A stretch of DNA of 59,176 nt from JANYJJ01 sp038241115. GTDB taxonomy: Bacteria; Pseudomonadota; Gammaproteobacteria; Burkholderiales; Burkholderiaceae_C. The notes beneath the pieces are model-generated. The model was not told the DNA's origin. It made no database searches and worked only from the letters and a program-made list of their open reading frames with translations. This document shows, one piece after another, positions 52,012-59,176 of this stretch. Within the stretch, counting starts at the first letter, position 1. Every line of letters begins with the position of its first letter. The stretch is from assembly GCA_038241115.1 (NCBI GenBank), contig JBBRGA010000002.1, positions 1 through 59,176 on the forward strand. Reading direction: 5' to 3'. The position numbers and the translations under genes are program-made.

Positions 52012-53268
52012 TCAAGCCTTGAAAAGCGCCAGGTTCTTCAAGGCGGCAGAACCTGGGAAAACCTCGGCGTTCAGGCTGCGCGCATCCACGCGCAGGTGGT
52101 CGCTCAGCACGCCTTTGAGCACACTGCGGATGTCGGTGGTGATGCGCAGGTCGCGCCCTTCAAATCGGTCTTTTTTGGCCAAGCCGGGCCAATCTGCCCA
52201 GACCTTGCCACCCTGTACTTTGCCCCCCAAAACCAGTGCCACACCGCCGGTGCCGTGGTCGGTTCCTTGTGTGCCGTTGACCGCCACTTCGCGGCCGAAC
52301 TCGCTGACCACCACGACCACCGTGTTTTTCCAGGCGCCGCTGGGCAGCAGTCCTTCGCGCAACGCTGCCAGGCCGCTGTCGAGTTGCCGCAAGTTGTTGG
52401 CAACGGGTCCTGCGGGGTTGGCTTGATTGGCGTGGCTGTCCCAGCCGCCGAGCTCCAACACGGCAGCTTGAGGGCCGTCTGCTTTTGCCAGGAATTCGGC
52501 AGCGCGCGCCGCGAGCACGGTGAAGTTGTTGCCCTTGGCGTTGTTTCGCTGCTCGGCGCGCATCTCTGCGCGCATGTCACTGTTCATGTCTGCGTTCAGG
52601 TTGCTGTCAAAGTGCAGCGCGCGCGCCCGAGACAAGGCTGCGGCCAGGGCCGGATCGTTGCCGTACATGCGTTCCATGCGGTTCACCAAGTCCACCGAGG
52701 GGTCGGGCGCATTGGACGGAGCCCAAGTGTCGATAGCGTCCGAGCCGCGCAGCACCAACGGCACGGTGGTGTTCAGCGCCAAGCCTTTGCCCTGCTGCGC
52801 GCGCAACGCGCGGCCCAGCCAGCCGGTGTTCAGCTCGTAAGGTCGGCCGCCGCCTGATTCAAGAACCTGCTGCGCGTCGAAGTGCGACCGTTCGCGATAG
52901 GCCAGGCCCACGGCATGAACCACGCCGAGTTCACCTTGCTGAAACATGGCGTGAACCTGGCTGAGGTTGGGATGCAGGGCAAACGTCGAATCCAGCGGCA
53001 AAACCGGTTGCGCGTACTGGGCCAAGCCACCACGCGCTGCGGCAAAGTCGGCGTCGCCCACGGCCGGCACGGCATACAGGCCGTCCATGCCGCCGCGCAG
53101 GATCACCATGACAAAGCGTTGCGCCTTTGCCTCCTCGGTTTTTGCAGCGTTCTTGTCGGTGGCCGCGAAAGTCAGCTTGGAAAAGGGCAGGGCGGAAGCC
53201 GCGCCCAGCAAGGCTTTGACGAGCAAGCGGCGTTGCGCTGAGGTGGTGGCTGTGGCTGTGGTGTTCAT
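52012..53268 (-). CDS. DUF1501 domain protein (Tat-exported, sulfatase/alkaline phosphatase-like)
   Basis: 418 residues. N-terminal twin-Arg signal (QRRLLVKALLGAASAL), then a DUF1501 domain with VMVILRGGMDGLYAVPAVGD, GVVHAVGLAYRERSHFDAQ, GWDSHANQ and VVVVSEFGREVAVNGTQGTDHG, which are the typical blocks. Function is not established; DUF1501 and DUF1800 proteins are nearly always encoded side by side. 25 nt after the DUF1800 gene. Confidence 0.9.
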   Translation of the reverse strand: MNTTATATTSAQRRLLVKALLGAASALPFSKLTFAATDKNAAKTEEAKAQRFVMVILRGGMDGLYAVPAVGDADFAAARGGLAQYAQPVLPLDSTFALHPNLSQVHAMFQQGELGVVHAVGLAYRERSHFDAQQVLESGGGRPYELNTGWLGRALRAQQGKGLALNTTVPLVLRGSDAIDTWAPSNAPDPSVDLVNRMERMYGNDPALAAALSRARALHFDSNLNADMNSDMRAEMRAEQRNNAKGNNFTVLAARAAEFLAKADGPQAAVLELGGWDSHANQANPAGPVANNLRQLDSGLAALREGLLPSGAWKNTVVVVVSEFGREVAVNGTQGTDHGTGGVALVLGGKVQGGKVWADWPGLAKKDRFEGRDLRITTDIRSVLKGVLSDHLRVDARSLNAEVFPGSAALKNLALFKA

Positions 53269-53293
53269 GGTGCGGGTACTTTTTTATTGCCGC

Positions 53294-54811
53294 TCAGCGG
53301 CGTTGAAATTCAGGCGACATCAGCAGCAGGGCCAGAGCCTGCGGCCCGTCGGCGGCGCGCTCGATTTGCAAGCGCGTGACCTCGCTCAGTTGTGCACCCA
53401 GGCTGCTTGACGCCAGCGCGCGCGCGTCCAGGCTGCGGCCCATGCGGTCGGCCACGCGGGTTGCCCATTCCATGCGTTGCCACACCGCCTCGGGCCCCAG
53501 CCAGTCGTCTGACTTGTCGGGCCAGCCCGCTGGCGACGGCGGCGTGTGCGGGCGTTGTCCCAGGGTGTTCATGACGCCCGCGGCATTCGTCACAAGGCCC
53601 GCGGCATTCGTCACAAGGCCTGCGGCATTCGTCACAGCAGCGCCTGCGCCGTTGTTCAGCGGTCCGGCGCCCGCGCGGTCTTCCAACCTCGCACCCAGTC
53701 CCAGCAGGCGCACCGTGGACACCACAAATTCTTCTGGCGTTTTCAGCTTGACGGCTTGCGGTGTCCAGGCCTCGGGGCTGCGTATCAGCTCGCGGTACAC
53801 CTCGCTCAGTTGTCCGTGGCTGCGAAAGTAGGTGGCGGTCAGGCGCTCAATGACCGCGGGCGGCGGCTCGTCGGCAATGAAATGGCGCGCCAGTTTGGTG
53901 GCAATGAAGCGCGCCGTGGCCGGGTGTTCTGCGAGGTCGTGCAGCAGCGCCCGCAGAGCGTCAGGTCCGGCGTCGTATGTCTTGCCGAGGACAACTTTGA
54001 TCCCTGGCTCGTGCCACGCCGCATCGAAGCGCTGTGTGGCGTCGTTTTGCTGCCCCACGCGCCAGCCCGTCAACACCGACGCAAATGCCGTGACGTCGGC
54101 TTGTCGATAGCCGCCCGGCTGATCGGCGCGGCCGTTCGCGGCGCCCAGGGTGTGCAACTCCAGCACCTCGCGTGCCAGGTTTTCGTTCAGGCCGAAGCTG
54201 CGTCTGGGCTCCAGCGACCCCGTTGGCTGGGCGGGGTTGTCGGCTGTACCTCGAGCTGCAATCTGCATGCGTCTGGCGGCGCGTTGCGCAAGGGCCGAGT
54301 TCGGCCCCGCCGATTGGTTGTTGTCCAAATAACGCAGCATGGCCGGGTGCGTGGTGGCCGCCACCAGCAGCTGCTCGAAATTGCCCGCGATGAAAGGCCG
54401 GATGGCGTCGCGCTCAAACGCGCCGACCAAACCGCGCACACTGCCTTTGGCCAACGAGACCGTGAAGTGGTTGGCCCAGAACCAGGCCAGTCTTTCTGCG
54501 AAGGGGCGCTGGGTGACGACGGCGGTGGCGAAGCGCGAGCGCACATCTGCGGCAATCACTTCGCGGTAGTGGCCAGCCAGCACCTGCTCCGCGGTCATGC
54601 CAGGTGGCGGGTTTTTGGCCAAGCGGCGGTTTTCAGCCTCGGCGGTGGCGTGTGCCACGGCTTGATCGGTGGTCATCAGGCCTTCTCCACGCGCCAGGTC
54701 GGCGGGGCCGATTTGCGCCAACAGCCAAGCTTGTGGGTTGCCCTGAATGGCGTTGAGCGTGGACTCGCCGAGGCCAAATCGATGTGCGGCAATGGCAGCT
54801 GCGTGATTCAT
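53294..54811 (-). CDS. DUF1800 domain protein
   Basis: 505 residues. The start MNHAAAIAAHRFGLGE and the blocks AWFWANHFTVS, ALLHDLAEHPATARFIATKLARHFIADEPP and REVLELHTLGA are family signatures. No obvious Tat motif. Around residues 392-412 a 7-residue motif (NAAGLVT) is repeated in tandem, an insertion. Leads the DUF1800-DUF1501 operon. Confidence 0.9.
   Translation of the reverse strand: MNHAAAIAAHRFGLGESTLNAIQGNPQAWLLAQIGPADLARGEGLMTTDQAVAHATAEAENRRLAKNPPPGMTAEQVLAGHYREVIAADVRSRFATAVVTQRPFAERLAWFWANHFTVSLAKGSVRGLVGAFERDAIRPFIAGNFEQLLVAATTHPAMLRYLDNNQSAGPNSALAQRAARRMQIAARGTADNPAQPTGSLEPRRSFGLNENLAREVLELHTLGAANGRADQPGGYRQADVTAFASVLTGWRVGQQNDATQRFDAAWHEPGIKVVLGKTYDAGPDALRALLHDLAEHPATARFIATKLARHFIADEPPPAVIERLTATYFRSHGQLSEVYRELIRSPEAWTPQAVKLKTPEEFVVSTVRLLGLGARLEDRAGAGPLNNGAGAAVTNAAGLVTNAAGLVTNAAGVMNTLGQRPHTPPSPAGWPDKSDDWLGPEAVWQRMEWATRVADRMGRSLDARALASSSLGAQLSEVTRLQIERAADGPQALALLLMSPEFQRR
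53580..53636 (-). repeat. 21-bp tandem repeats in the DUF1800 gene
   Basis: Two full 21-nt units (53580-53600, 53601-53621) and a third partial unit encode repeated NAAGLVT heptapeptides. Copy number change would stay in frame. Confidence 0.9.
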
Positions 54812-54932
54812 GGTTTGTTCTCAAAGCGCCGATGCGGTGTTCAAACAACGCATCGCCACATGGTTCGGGACGACGCACAAACCCTGTTCGTTTTGCAAAG
54901 TTTTGTGCTGGTGCGCAGCAAGCGATTCGCAC

Positions 54933-54967
54933 AAAAAAAGCGGCCCGGTGTTGCCACCGGGCCGCTT
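54933..54967 (-). terminator. Terminator of the phasin gene
   Basis: A perfect 12-bp stem, arms 54938-54949 and 54956-54967 with 6-nt loop, has seven T residues following it on the minus strand. On the plus strand a broken T-run also follows, so it may work both ways. Confidence 0.92.
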
Positions 54968-55028
54968 TGATTTTTACTTCGCAGGTTTTGCGTTGTGCCT
55001 TACCGATGCGCAGCGTTCGCCGCTTCCT

Positions 55029-55574
55029 TCAACGCTTCGATTTCGTTGCGGCGGCCGTCGCCTTGACCGCGGTTGCCGACATCGCATTGAAGTTTGCCTC
55101 AGCCACGTCGGTGGCTTGCTTGGTTGCTTTTTGCACGCTCTCGAACGCGTTGTTGGCGGCGGCCACAGCCGACTTCACCAACGACACCATGTTCTCCGAA
55201 CCAGCTGGTGCGTTTTTGGTCGCGGTGTCGACCAGCGACATGAATTTCTTCTGCGCATCCGCAGCGGTCGACTCGGCCACTTTGGTGACTTCGGCAGTGG
55301 TGCTGGCGGCGATGTCATACAGGTGACGGCTGTAGGCAGCAGCTTTTTCGGCAACCGGTTGCAGCATGCCGGCTTGCAGGGCCATCAGCTCTTGCGCGTC
55401 TTTCACAGACAGCGTGGCCTTGGCGGTGTCGGCCATTTCGCCCATGGCGGCTTTGGCAACTTGCAGGTTCAGCTCGACCATTTTTTCCACGCCTTCGAAG
55501 GCCTTGCTGGTCAGGCCCATCAAAGTTTCGATGTTCGATTTGTGGGCGGCCATCATTTGTTCGGTGGTCATCAT
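55029..55574 (-). CDS. phaP: Phasin family protein
   Basis: 181 residues from ATG 55574, with GGAG 7 nt upstream; the longer open frame is not supported. Matches TIGR01841-type phasins: EQMMAAHKSNIETLMGLTSKAFEGVEKMVELN, then a Lys/Ala-rich amphipathic helical body. Phasins coat polyhydroxyalkanoate granules. No PHA synthase is near. A 25-bp palindrome lies just upstream. Confidence 0.92.
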   Translation of the reverse strand: MMTTEQMMAAHKSNIETLMGLTSKAFEGVEKMVELNLQVAKAAMGEMADTAKATLSVKDAQELMALQAGMLQPVAEKAAAYSRHLYDIAASTTAEVTKVAESTAADAQKKFMSLVDTATKNAPAGSENMVSLVKSAVAAANNAFESVQKATKQATDVAEANFNAMSATAVKATAAATKSKR

Positions 55575-55612
55575 GTTTTTTCTCCAGTGTGTTGAAGGAT
55601 TTTCAATTTGCA

Positions 55613-55637
55613 GTTTATGTTGCACTGCAACATAAAC
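55613..55637. promoter_or_regulatory. 25-bp palindrome upstream of the phasin gene, PhaR-like operator
   Basis: Arms GTTTATGTTGCA and TGCAACATAAAC (12 bp each) are perfect around a single C. The core TTGCACTGCAA resembles the TGC/GCA-rich sites bound by the PHA regulator PhaR. A related, less perfect site (TTGCAGTGCAGCAA) is at 55679-55692. Both lie between phaP and the divergent deacetylase gene. Confidence 0.7.
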
Positions 55638-55749
55638 CGTAGTGTAGTGCGGCTTGGCTCGAAAGCAAGAGGTTTTTGTTGCAGTGCAGCAATTTGGAAG
55701 TGGCACTCTAAAAACCAAAGGCGCGCAGCCGTCGGCACAATCCGCGCCG

Positions 55750-56691
55750 ATGCAAGCCTTTCACTCCGATACCTTTGTGCTGCCACTGCCGCAGGGCCAC
55801 AGTTTCCCCATGAGCAAGTACCGCTTGCTTCGCGAGCGGGTAGAGGCCGAGTTGCCGCAAATTCAACTCCGCGAGGCGCCGGTTGCCAGCGACGGCGAGC
55901 TTGCCTTGGCGCACAGTCCCACTTACGTCAGTCACGTGGCTGAAGGTTTGCTCAGCCCGGCTCAGCAGCGTGAAATTGGCTTTCCCTGGAGCCCCCGCAT
56001 GGTCGAGCGGGCGCGTCGCTCGGTGGGTGCGACCGTGGCGGCCGCTCGGGTAGCGCTGACAGAAGGCGTGGCCGCCAACTTGGCCGGCGGCACCCACCAC
56101 GCCTGCGCCGACAAAGGTTCGGGCTATTGCGTGTTCAACGACGTGGCAGTGGCTGCACGGCTGATGCAGGCCGAAACGCACCGCCAGCATCGCCGCCTGT
56201 TGCGTGTGGCGGTCATTGACCTGGATGTTCACCAAGGAAATGGCACCGCGGCCATTTTTCGTGACGACCCGACGGTATTTACGCTGTCGATGCACGGCGA
56301 AAAAAACTTTCCGTTTCGCAAAGAAGCCAGCGACCTGGATGTGAATTTGCCTGACGGCTGCGGCGATGCGCAGTACTTGGTGGCTTTGGACGACGCGTTG
56401 AAACAACTGTGGGCTGCGCACGCCGAAGCGCTACCCGGACTGATTTTTTTCCTTGCCGGTGCCGATCCGCACGAGGGCGACCGCTTGGGCCGCCTGAAAA
56501 TTTCAGCTGCCGCACTGGCCGAGCGCGACCGCGTTGTGTTCAACGCCGCACATTCGCGCGGCATTGCGCTGGCGGTGTCGATGGCCGGTGGCTACGGCAA
56601 AAACATCGCCGACACGGTGGACATTCACTTCCGCACCTTGAGGCTGGCCAGCGAACTGGCCATGTTCAAAAAAGACGCGACCGCCGAATGA
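55750..56691 (+). CDS. Histone deacetylase family protein
   Basis: 313 residues from ATG 55750. Class IIb/HDAC-like fold: paired His (HH, 116-117), metal-binding D159 and H161 in DLDVHQGNGTA and D239 in FLAGADPHEGD, with a Tyr/Gly-rich end (MAGGYGKNI). Bacterial members deacetylate acetylpolyamines or small acetyl compounds, but the substrate here is unknown. Divergent from phaP. Confidence 0.88.
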   Translation: MQAFHSDTFVLPLPQGHSFPMSKYRLLRERVEAELPQIQLREAPVASDGELALAHSPTYVSHVAEGLLSPAQQREIGFPWSPRMVERARRSVGATVAAARVALTEGVAANLAGGTHHACADKGSGYCVFNDVAVAARLMQAETHRQHRRLLRVAVIDLDVHQGNGTAAIFRDDPTVFTLSMHGEKNFPFRKEASDLDVNLPDGCGDAQYLVALDDALKQLWAAHAEALPGLIFFLAGADPHEGDRLGRLKISAAALAERDRVVFNAAHSRGIALAVSMAGGYGKNIADTVDIHFRTLRLASELAMFKKDATAE

Positions 56692-56733
56692 AACAATGTG
56701 GCCTGAATTTGCAAGTTTTGAAGGAATTGTTTG

Positions 56734-57447
56734 ATGTCCGCACCTATTTTTGAGACTTCTACGGACTGCGTCGCTGCTGTTGACGCTGCCATCACTTCCC
56801 GCGCATCGGTTCGGGCTTTCCTGCCCAAACCCGTGCCGCGCGAGGTGATTGAAGACATCTTGCGCGTGGCCGCGCGCGCACCCTCGGGCACCAACACCCA
56901 GCCCTGGAATGTGTGGGTGCTGACAGGCGAAGCCAAGCGGGCTTTGTCGCGCAAGCTGCAAGCCGTGCACAACGACCCGGCGGCGGCCGCCACCCACACC
57001 GAGGACTACGCCTACTACCCAACGCAGTGGCAGTCGCCCTTTATCGAACGGCGCCGCAAAGTGGGATGGGACTTGTACAGCTTGCTGGGCCTGGCCAAAA
57101 CCGACAAGCCCGGCATGCACGCCCAACACGGCCGCAACTACGATTTTTTTGACGCACCCGTGGGCCTGATGTTCACCATAGACCGCGTCATGCAACAAGG
57201 CAGCTGGCTGGACTACGGCATGTTCATGCAAAGCCTGATGGTGGCGGCGCGCGGCCGCGGACTCGACACCTGCCCGCAAGCAGCTTTCAACAGCTACCAC
57301 CGCATCATCCTGCCGCACATTGGCGCGCCCGCCGAGCACCGCCTGGTGTGCGGCATGTCGATGGGTTTTGCCGATACCTCGGCAGTGGCCAACACGCTCA
57401 CCACCGAGCGCGAAGCGGTGGCCAGCTTCACCCGGTTTTTGGAATGA
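56734..57447 (+). CDS. Nitroreductase family protein
   Basis: 237 residues from ATG 56734, with AAGGAA 7 nt upstream. FMN-binding fold: SRASVRAFLPKPVPREVIEDIL, RAPSGTNTQPWNVWVLTG and the C-terminal RLVCGMSMGFAD region. The family reduces nitroaromatics and quinones with NAD(P)H. ATGA overlap with the next gene. Confidence 0.9.
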   Translation: MSAPIFETSTDCVAAVDAAITSRASVRAFLPKPVPREVIEDILRVAARAPSGTNTQPWNVWVLTGEAKRALSRKLQAVHNDPAAAATHTEDYAYYPTQWQSPFIERRRKVGWDLYSLLGLAKTDKPGMHAQHGRNYDFFDAPVGLMFTIDRVMQQGSWLDYGMFMQSLMVAARGRGLDTCPQAAFNSYHRIILPHIGAPAEHRLVCGMSMGFADTSAVANTLTTEREAVASFTRFLE

Positions 57448-58871
57448 CCGTTCTTAAAAACTCGGGCCTGGTGCGCGCCTTGGCGTTGGCGTTGGCACTT
57501 GCAGTGCTGCCGCTGGCAGTCCAAGCCGCCGAGATCGACGGCAGCCAGCTGTCGGCTTGGTGGGGCATTCCGTTCGCCGGCATGTTGCTGTCCATCGCTA
57601 TTCTTCCGTTGGCGTTGCCGCAGATGTGGCATCACCACTTCGGCAAGATCGCCGCGGGCTGGGCGCTGGCATTGGCGTTGCCTTTTGGGTGGGTGTTTGG
57701 TCCCGGCGCTGTGGCCAGTACCGCAGTGCACACGCTGCTCAGCGAATACGTGCCTTTCATTATTTTGCTCACCGCGCTGTTCACCATTTCAGGCGGCATT
57801 TACGTGCGCGGCAACTTGCACGGCAGTCCGGCGCTGAATGTGACCATCATGGGCATTGGTGCGGTCTTGGCCAGCGTGATGGGCACCACGGGCGCGTCGG
57901 TGCTGTTGATACGCCCGCTGATACGCGCGAACGACAACCGCACCAGCGTGGCCCATGTGGTGGTTTTTTTCATCTTCATCGTGTCGAATGCGGGTGGCTC
58001 ACTGACGCCGCTGGGCGACCCGCCGTTGTTCTTGGGCTTCTTGAAGGGCGTCGATTTCTTCTGGACGGTGCAACACATCTTTCCTGAAACGCTGTTTCTC
58101 ATCGGCGCGCTGCTGGCGATCTTTTTTGCCGTCGACACATGGCACTACAAACGCGAAGGCGTCACCCGTACAGACCCCACGCCCGACTCCCCCAGCTTTG
58201 GGTTGGACGGCGCCGTCAATTTTCTGCCGCTGCTGTGCGTGATGGGTTTGGTGCTGATGAGCGGCACATGGAAGCCCGGTATTTCGTTCAACGTTTACGG
58301 CACCGAAGTGACATTGCCATCGCTGTTGCGAGATGTGGCCTTGGTGGGCGTGACCGTGTTGTCGCTGGCCATCACGCCTGCTGGCGTACGCGAAGCCAAC
58401 CATTATTCCTGGGGGCCCATGCACGAGGTGGCCAAGTTGTTCATCGGCATTTTCCTGACAATGGTGCCGGTGCTTGCCATGCTCAAGGCGGGCGAGGCCG
58501 GAGCCTTCGCCGCAGTGGCCCGAGCGGTCACCGGGCCCGACGGCCAACCTTTGCCATGGGCCTACTTTTGGTTCAGCGGCATCCTCAGTTCCTTCCTCGA
58601 CAACGCGCCCACTTACCTGGTGTTTTTCAATCTGGCAGGCGGTGACCCCAAGGTCTTGATGACCACCTTGGCGAGCACCTTGGCCGCCATTTCTGCGGGT
58701 TCTGTTTTCATGGGTGCCAACGGCTACATCGGCAACGCGCCTAACTTCATGGTCAAAGCCATCGCCGAAGACCGAGGCATCCGCATGCCGAGCTTCTTCG
58801 GCTACATGGGCTGGTCGTGCTGCGTGCTTTTGCCCCTGTTCGGGCTGATGACGCTGATCTGGTTCCGCTAA
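57444..58871 (+). CDS. NhaD-type sodium:proton antiporter
   Basis: 475 residues from ATG 57444, overlapping the nitroreductase stop; the farther upstream open frame is not supported. A signal-like N-terminus with AVQAAEI is followed by 10 or more hydrophobic segments. Blocks with TTGASVLLIRPLIRAN, SNAGGSLTPLGDPPLFLGFL, FSGILSSFLDNAPTYLVFF and GAVFMGANGYIGN-type sequence match the ion transporter superfamily (NhaD/ArsB). It probably exchanges Na+ for H+. Confidence 0.85.
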   Translation: MTVLKNSGLVRALALALALAVLPLAVQAAEIDGSQLSAWWGIPFAGMLLSIAILPLALPQMWHHHFGKIAAGWALALALPFGWVFGPGAVASTAVHTLLSEYVPFIILLTALFTISGGIYVRGNLHGSPALNVTIMGIGAVLASVMGTTGASVLLIRPLIRANDNRTSVAHVVVFFIFIVSNAGGSLTPLGDPPLFLGFLKGVDFFWTVQHIFPETLFLIGALLAIFFAVDTWHYKREGVTRTDPTPDSPSFGLDGAVNFLPLLCVMGLVLMSGTWKPGISFNVYGTEVTLPSLLRDVALVGVTVLSLAITPAGVREANHYSWGPMHEVAKLFIGIFLTMVPVLAMLKAGEAGAFAAVARAVTGPDGQPLPWAYFWFSGILSSFLDNAPTYLVFFNLAGGDPKVLMTTLASTLAAISAGSVFMGANGYIGNAPNFMVKAIAEDRGIRMPSFFGYMGWSCCVLLPLFGLMTLIWFR

Positions 58872-58896
58872 CTCCTTGGCTTTGACAGGCTGACAA

Positions 58897-59176
58897 ATGA
58901 AACCGAACGTTCTCGTTGCCCGTGCTGTTTTCCCCGAAGTGGTGGAACGCTTGCGCCACTATTTCGAGGTTGATGACAACCCGCAAGACGCTGCGCTGAG
59001 TCAAGCCGAACTCACCGAGCGCATGCACGGCAAAGTCGGTGCCTTCACCACCGGCAGCATTCGCATCGATGCCGAATTGCTCGACGCCAATCCGCAACTT
59101 CGCGTGGTCGCCAACATGGCCGTGGGCTACAACAATTTCGACGTGCCTGCCTGCACCGCACGCGGCGTGTTGTGCA
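58897..59176 (+). CDS. 2-hydroxyacid dehydrogenase (D-isomer specific), 5' part only
   Basis: Incomplete: 93 codons from ATG 58897 to the window end. MKPNVLVARAVFPEVVERL, then VGAFTTGSIRIDAELLD and LRVVANMAVGYNNFDVPACTARG match glyoxylate/hydroxypyruvate/2-ketogluconate reductases. The NAD-binding domain and catalytic His lie beyond the window. It starts 25 nt after the antiporter gene. Confidence 0.88.
   Translation, partial: MKPNVLVARAVFPEVVERLRHYFEVDDNPQDAALSQAELTERMHGKVGAFTTGSIRIDAELLDANPQLRVVANMAVGYNNFDVPACTARGVLC

Noticed and set aside
53546..54970. Long plus-strand open frame opposite the DUF1800 gene
   Set aside because: Shadow frame; the DUF1800 protein explains the region and the antisense product has no family features.

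Overview
The window is a gene-dense, GC-rich chromosomal segment of a betaproteobacterium, most likely order Burkholderiales and close to Comamonadaceae. This rests on gene content and order: hda–HAD phosphatase–pcnB–folK–deoxynucleoside kinase, rpsP–rimM–trmD–rplS, glyA–nrdR, a ribB fused to a degenerate GTP cyclohydrolase II, DUF3579, and a TssQ/serine-threonine kinase pair. I see no insertion sequence, integrase, CRISPR array, plasmid or phage gene. It is essentially core chromosome.

Layout. 0-2.1 kb: 3' end of pal, cpoB, tcdA and tRNA-Lys(TTT). 2.2-9.1 kb: a serine beta-lactamase/esterase-fold protein, argD-argF (minus strand), DUF3579, rpsT, murJ and a SirB1-like protein. 9.2-13.9 kb: a deletion relic of an AI-2E/PerM-type permease, then hda, a HAD phosphatase, pcnB, folK and a deoxynucleoside kinase. 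13.9-18.1 kb: TM2 and GNAT proteins (minus), the ribosomal operon rpsP-rimM-trmD-rplS and a CoA-type Nudix hydrolase. 18.1-24.5 kb: a CobD/CbiB-like membrane protein, rsgA, a pterin dehydratase, an M48 protease, orn and the RNA helicase rhlE behind a leader of about 300 nt.

24.5-40.4 kb is a nearly unbroken minus-strand block. Read in transcription order it holds glyA, nrdR, five type IV minor-pilin genes (fimT, pilE, pilW, pilX, pilV), ribD-ribE-ribBA-ribH-nusB, an aminotransferase, a receptor-like Ser/Thr kinase with a TssQ-like lipoprotein, and tolQ-tolR-tolA. 40.7-46.4 kb: a lytic transglycosylase, ubiD, a probable structured small RNA or leader, an Asp/Glu/hydantoin racemase-family gene and glnS. 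46.5-50.3 kb: a Pqi lipid-transport operon in which PqiA is split into two genes. 50.3-59.2 kb: DUF2177, a lipoprotein cyclophilin, a DUF1501/DUF1800 pair, a phasin with a palindromic operator-like site, a histone-deacetylase-family protein, a nitroreductase, an NhaD-type antiporter and the start of a 2-hydroxyacid dehydrogenase.

Most worth a second look: the unassigned RNA at about 43551-43705; the minor-pilin operon with unusually long PilX and PilV and no pilY1; the kinase-TssQ lipoprotein unit placed directly upstream of tolQRA, with pal-cpoB 24 kb away; two long perfect palindromes (41809-41830 and 55613-55637); and the AI-2E transporter relic. None is proven novel. All calls come from reading the sequence, without database searches.
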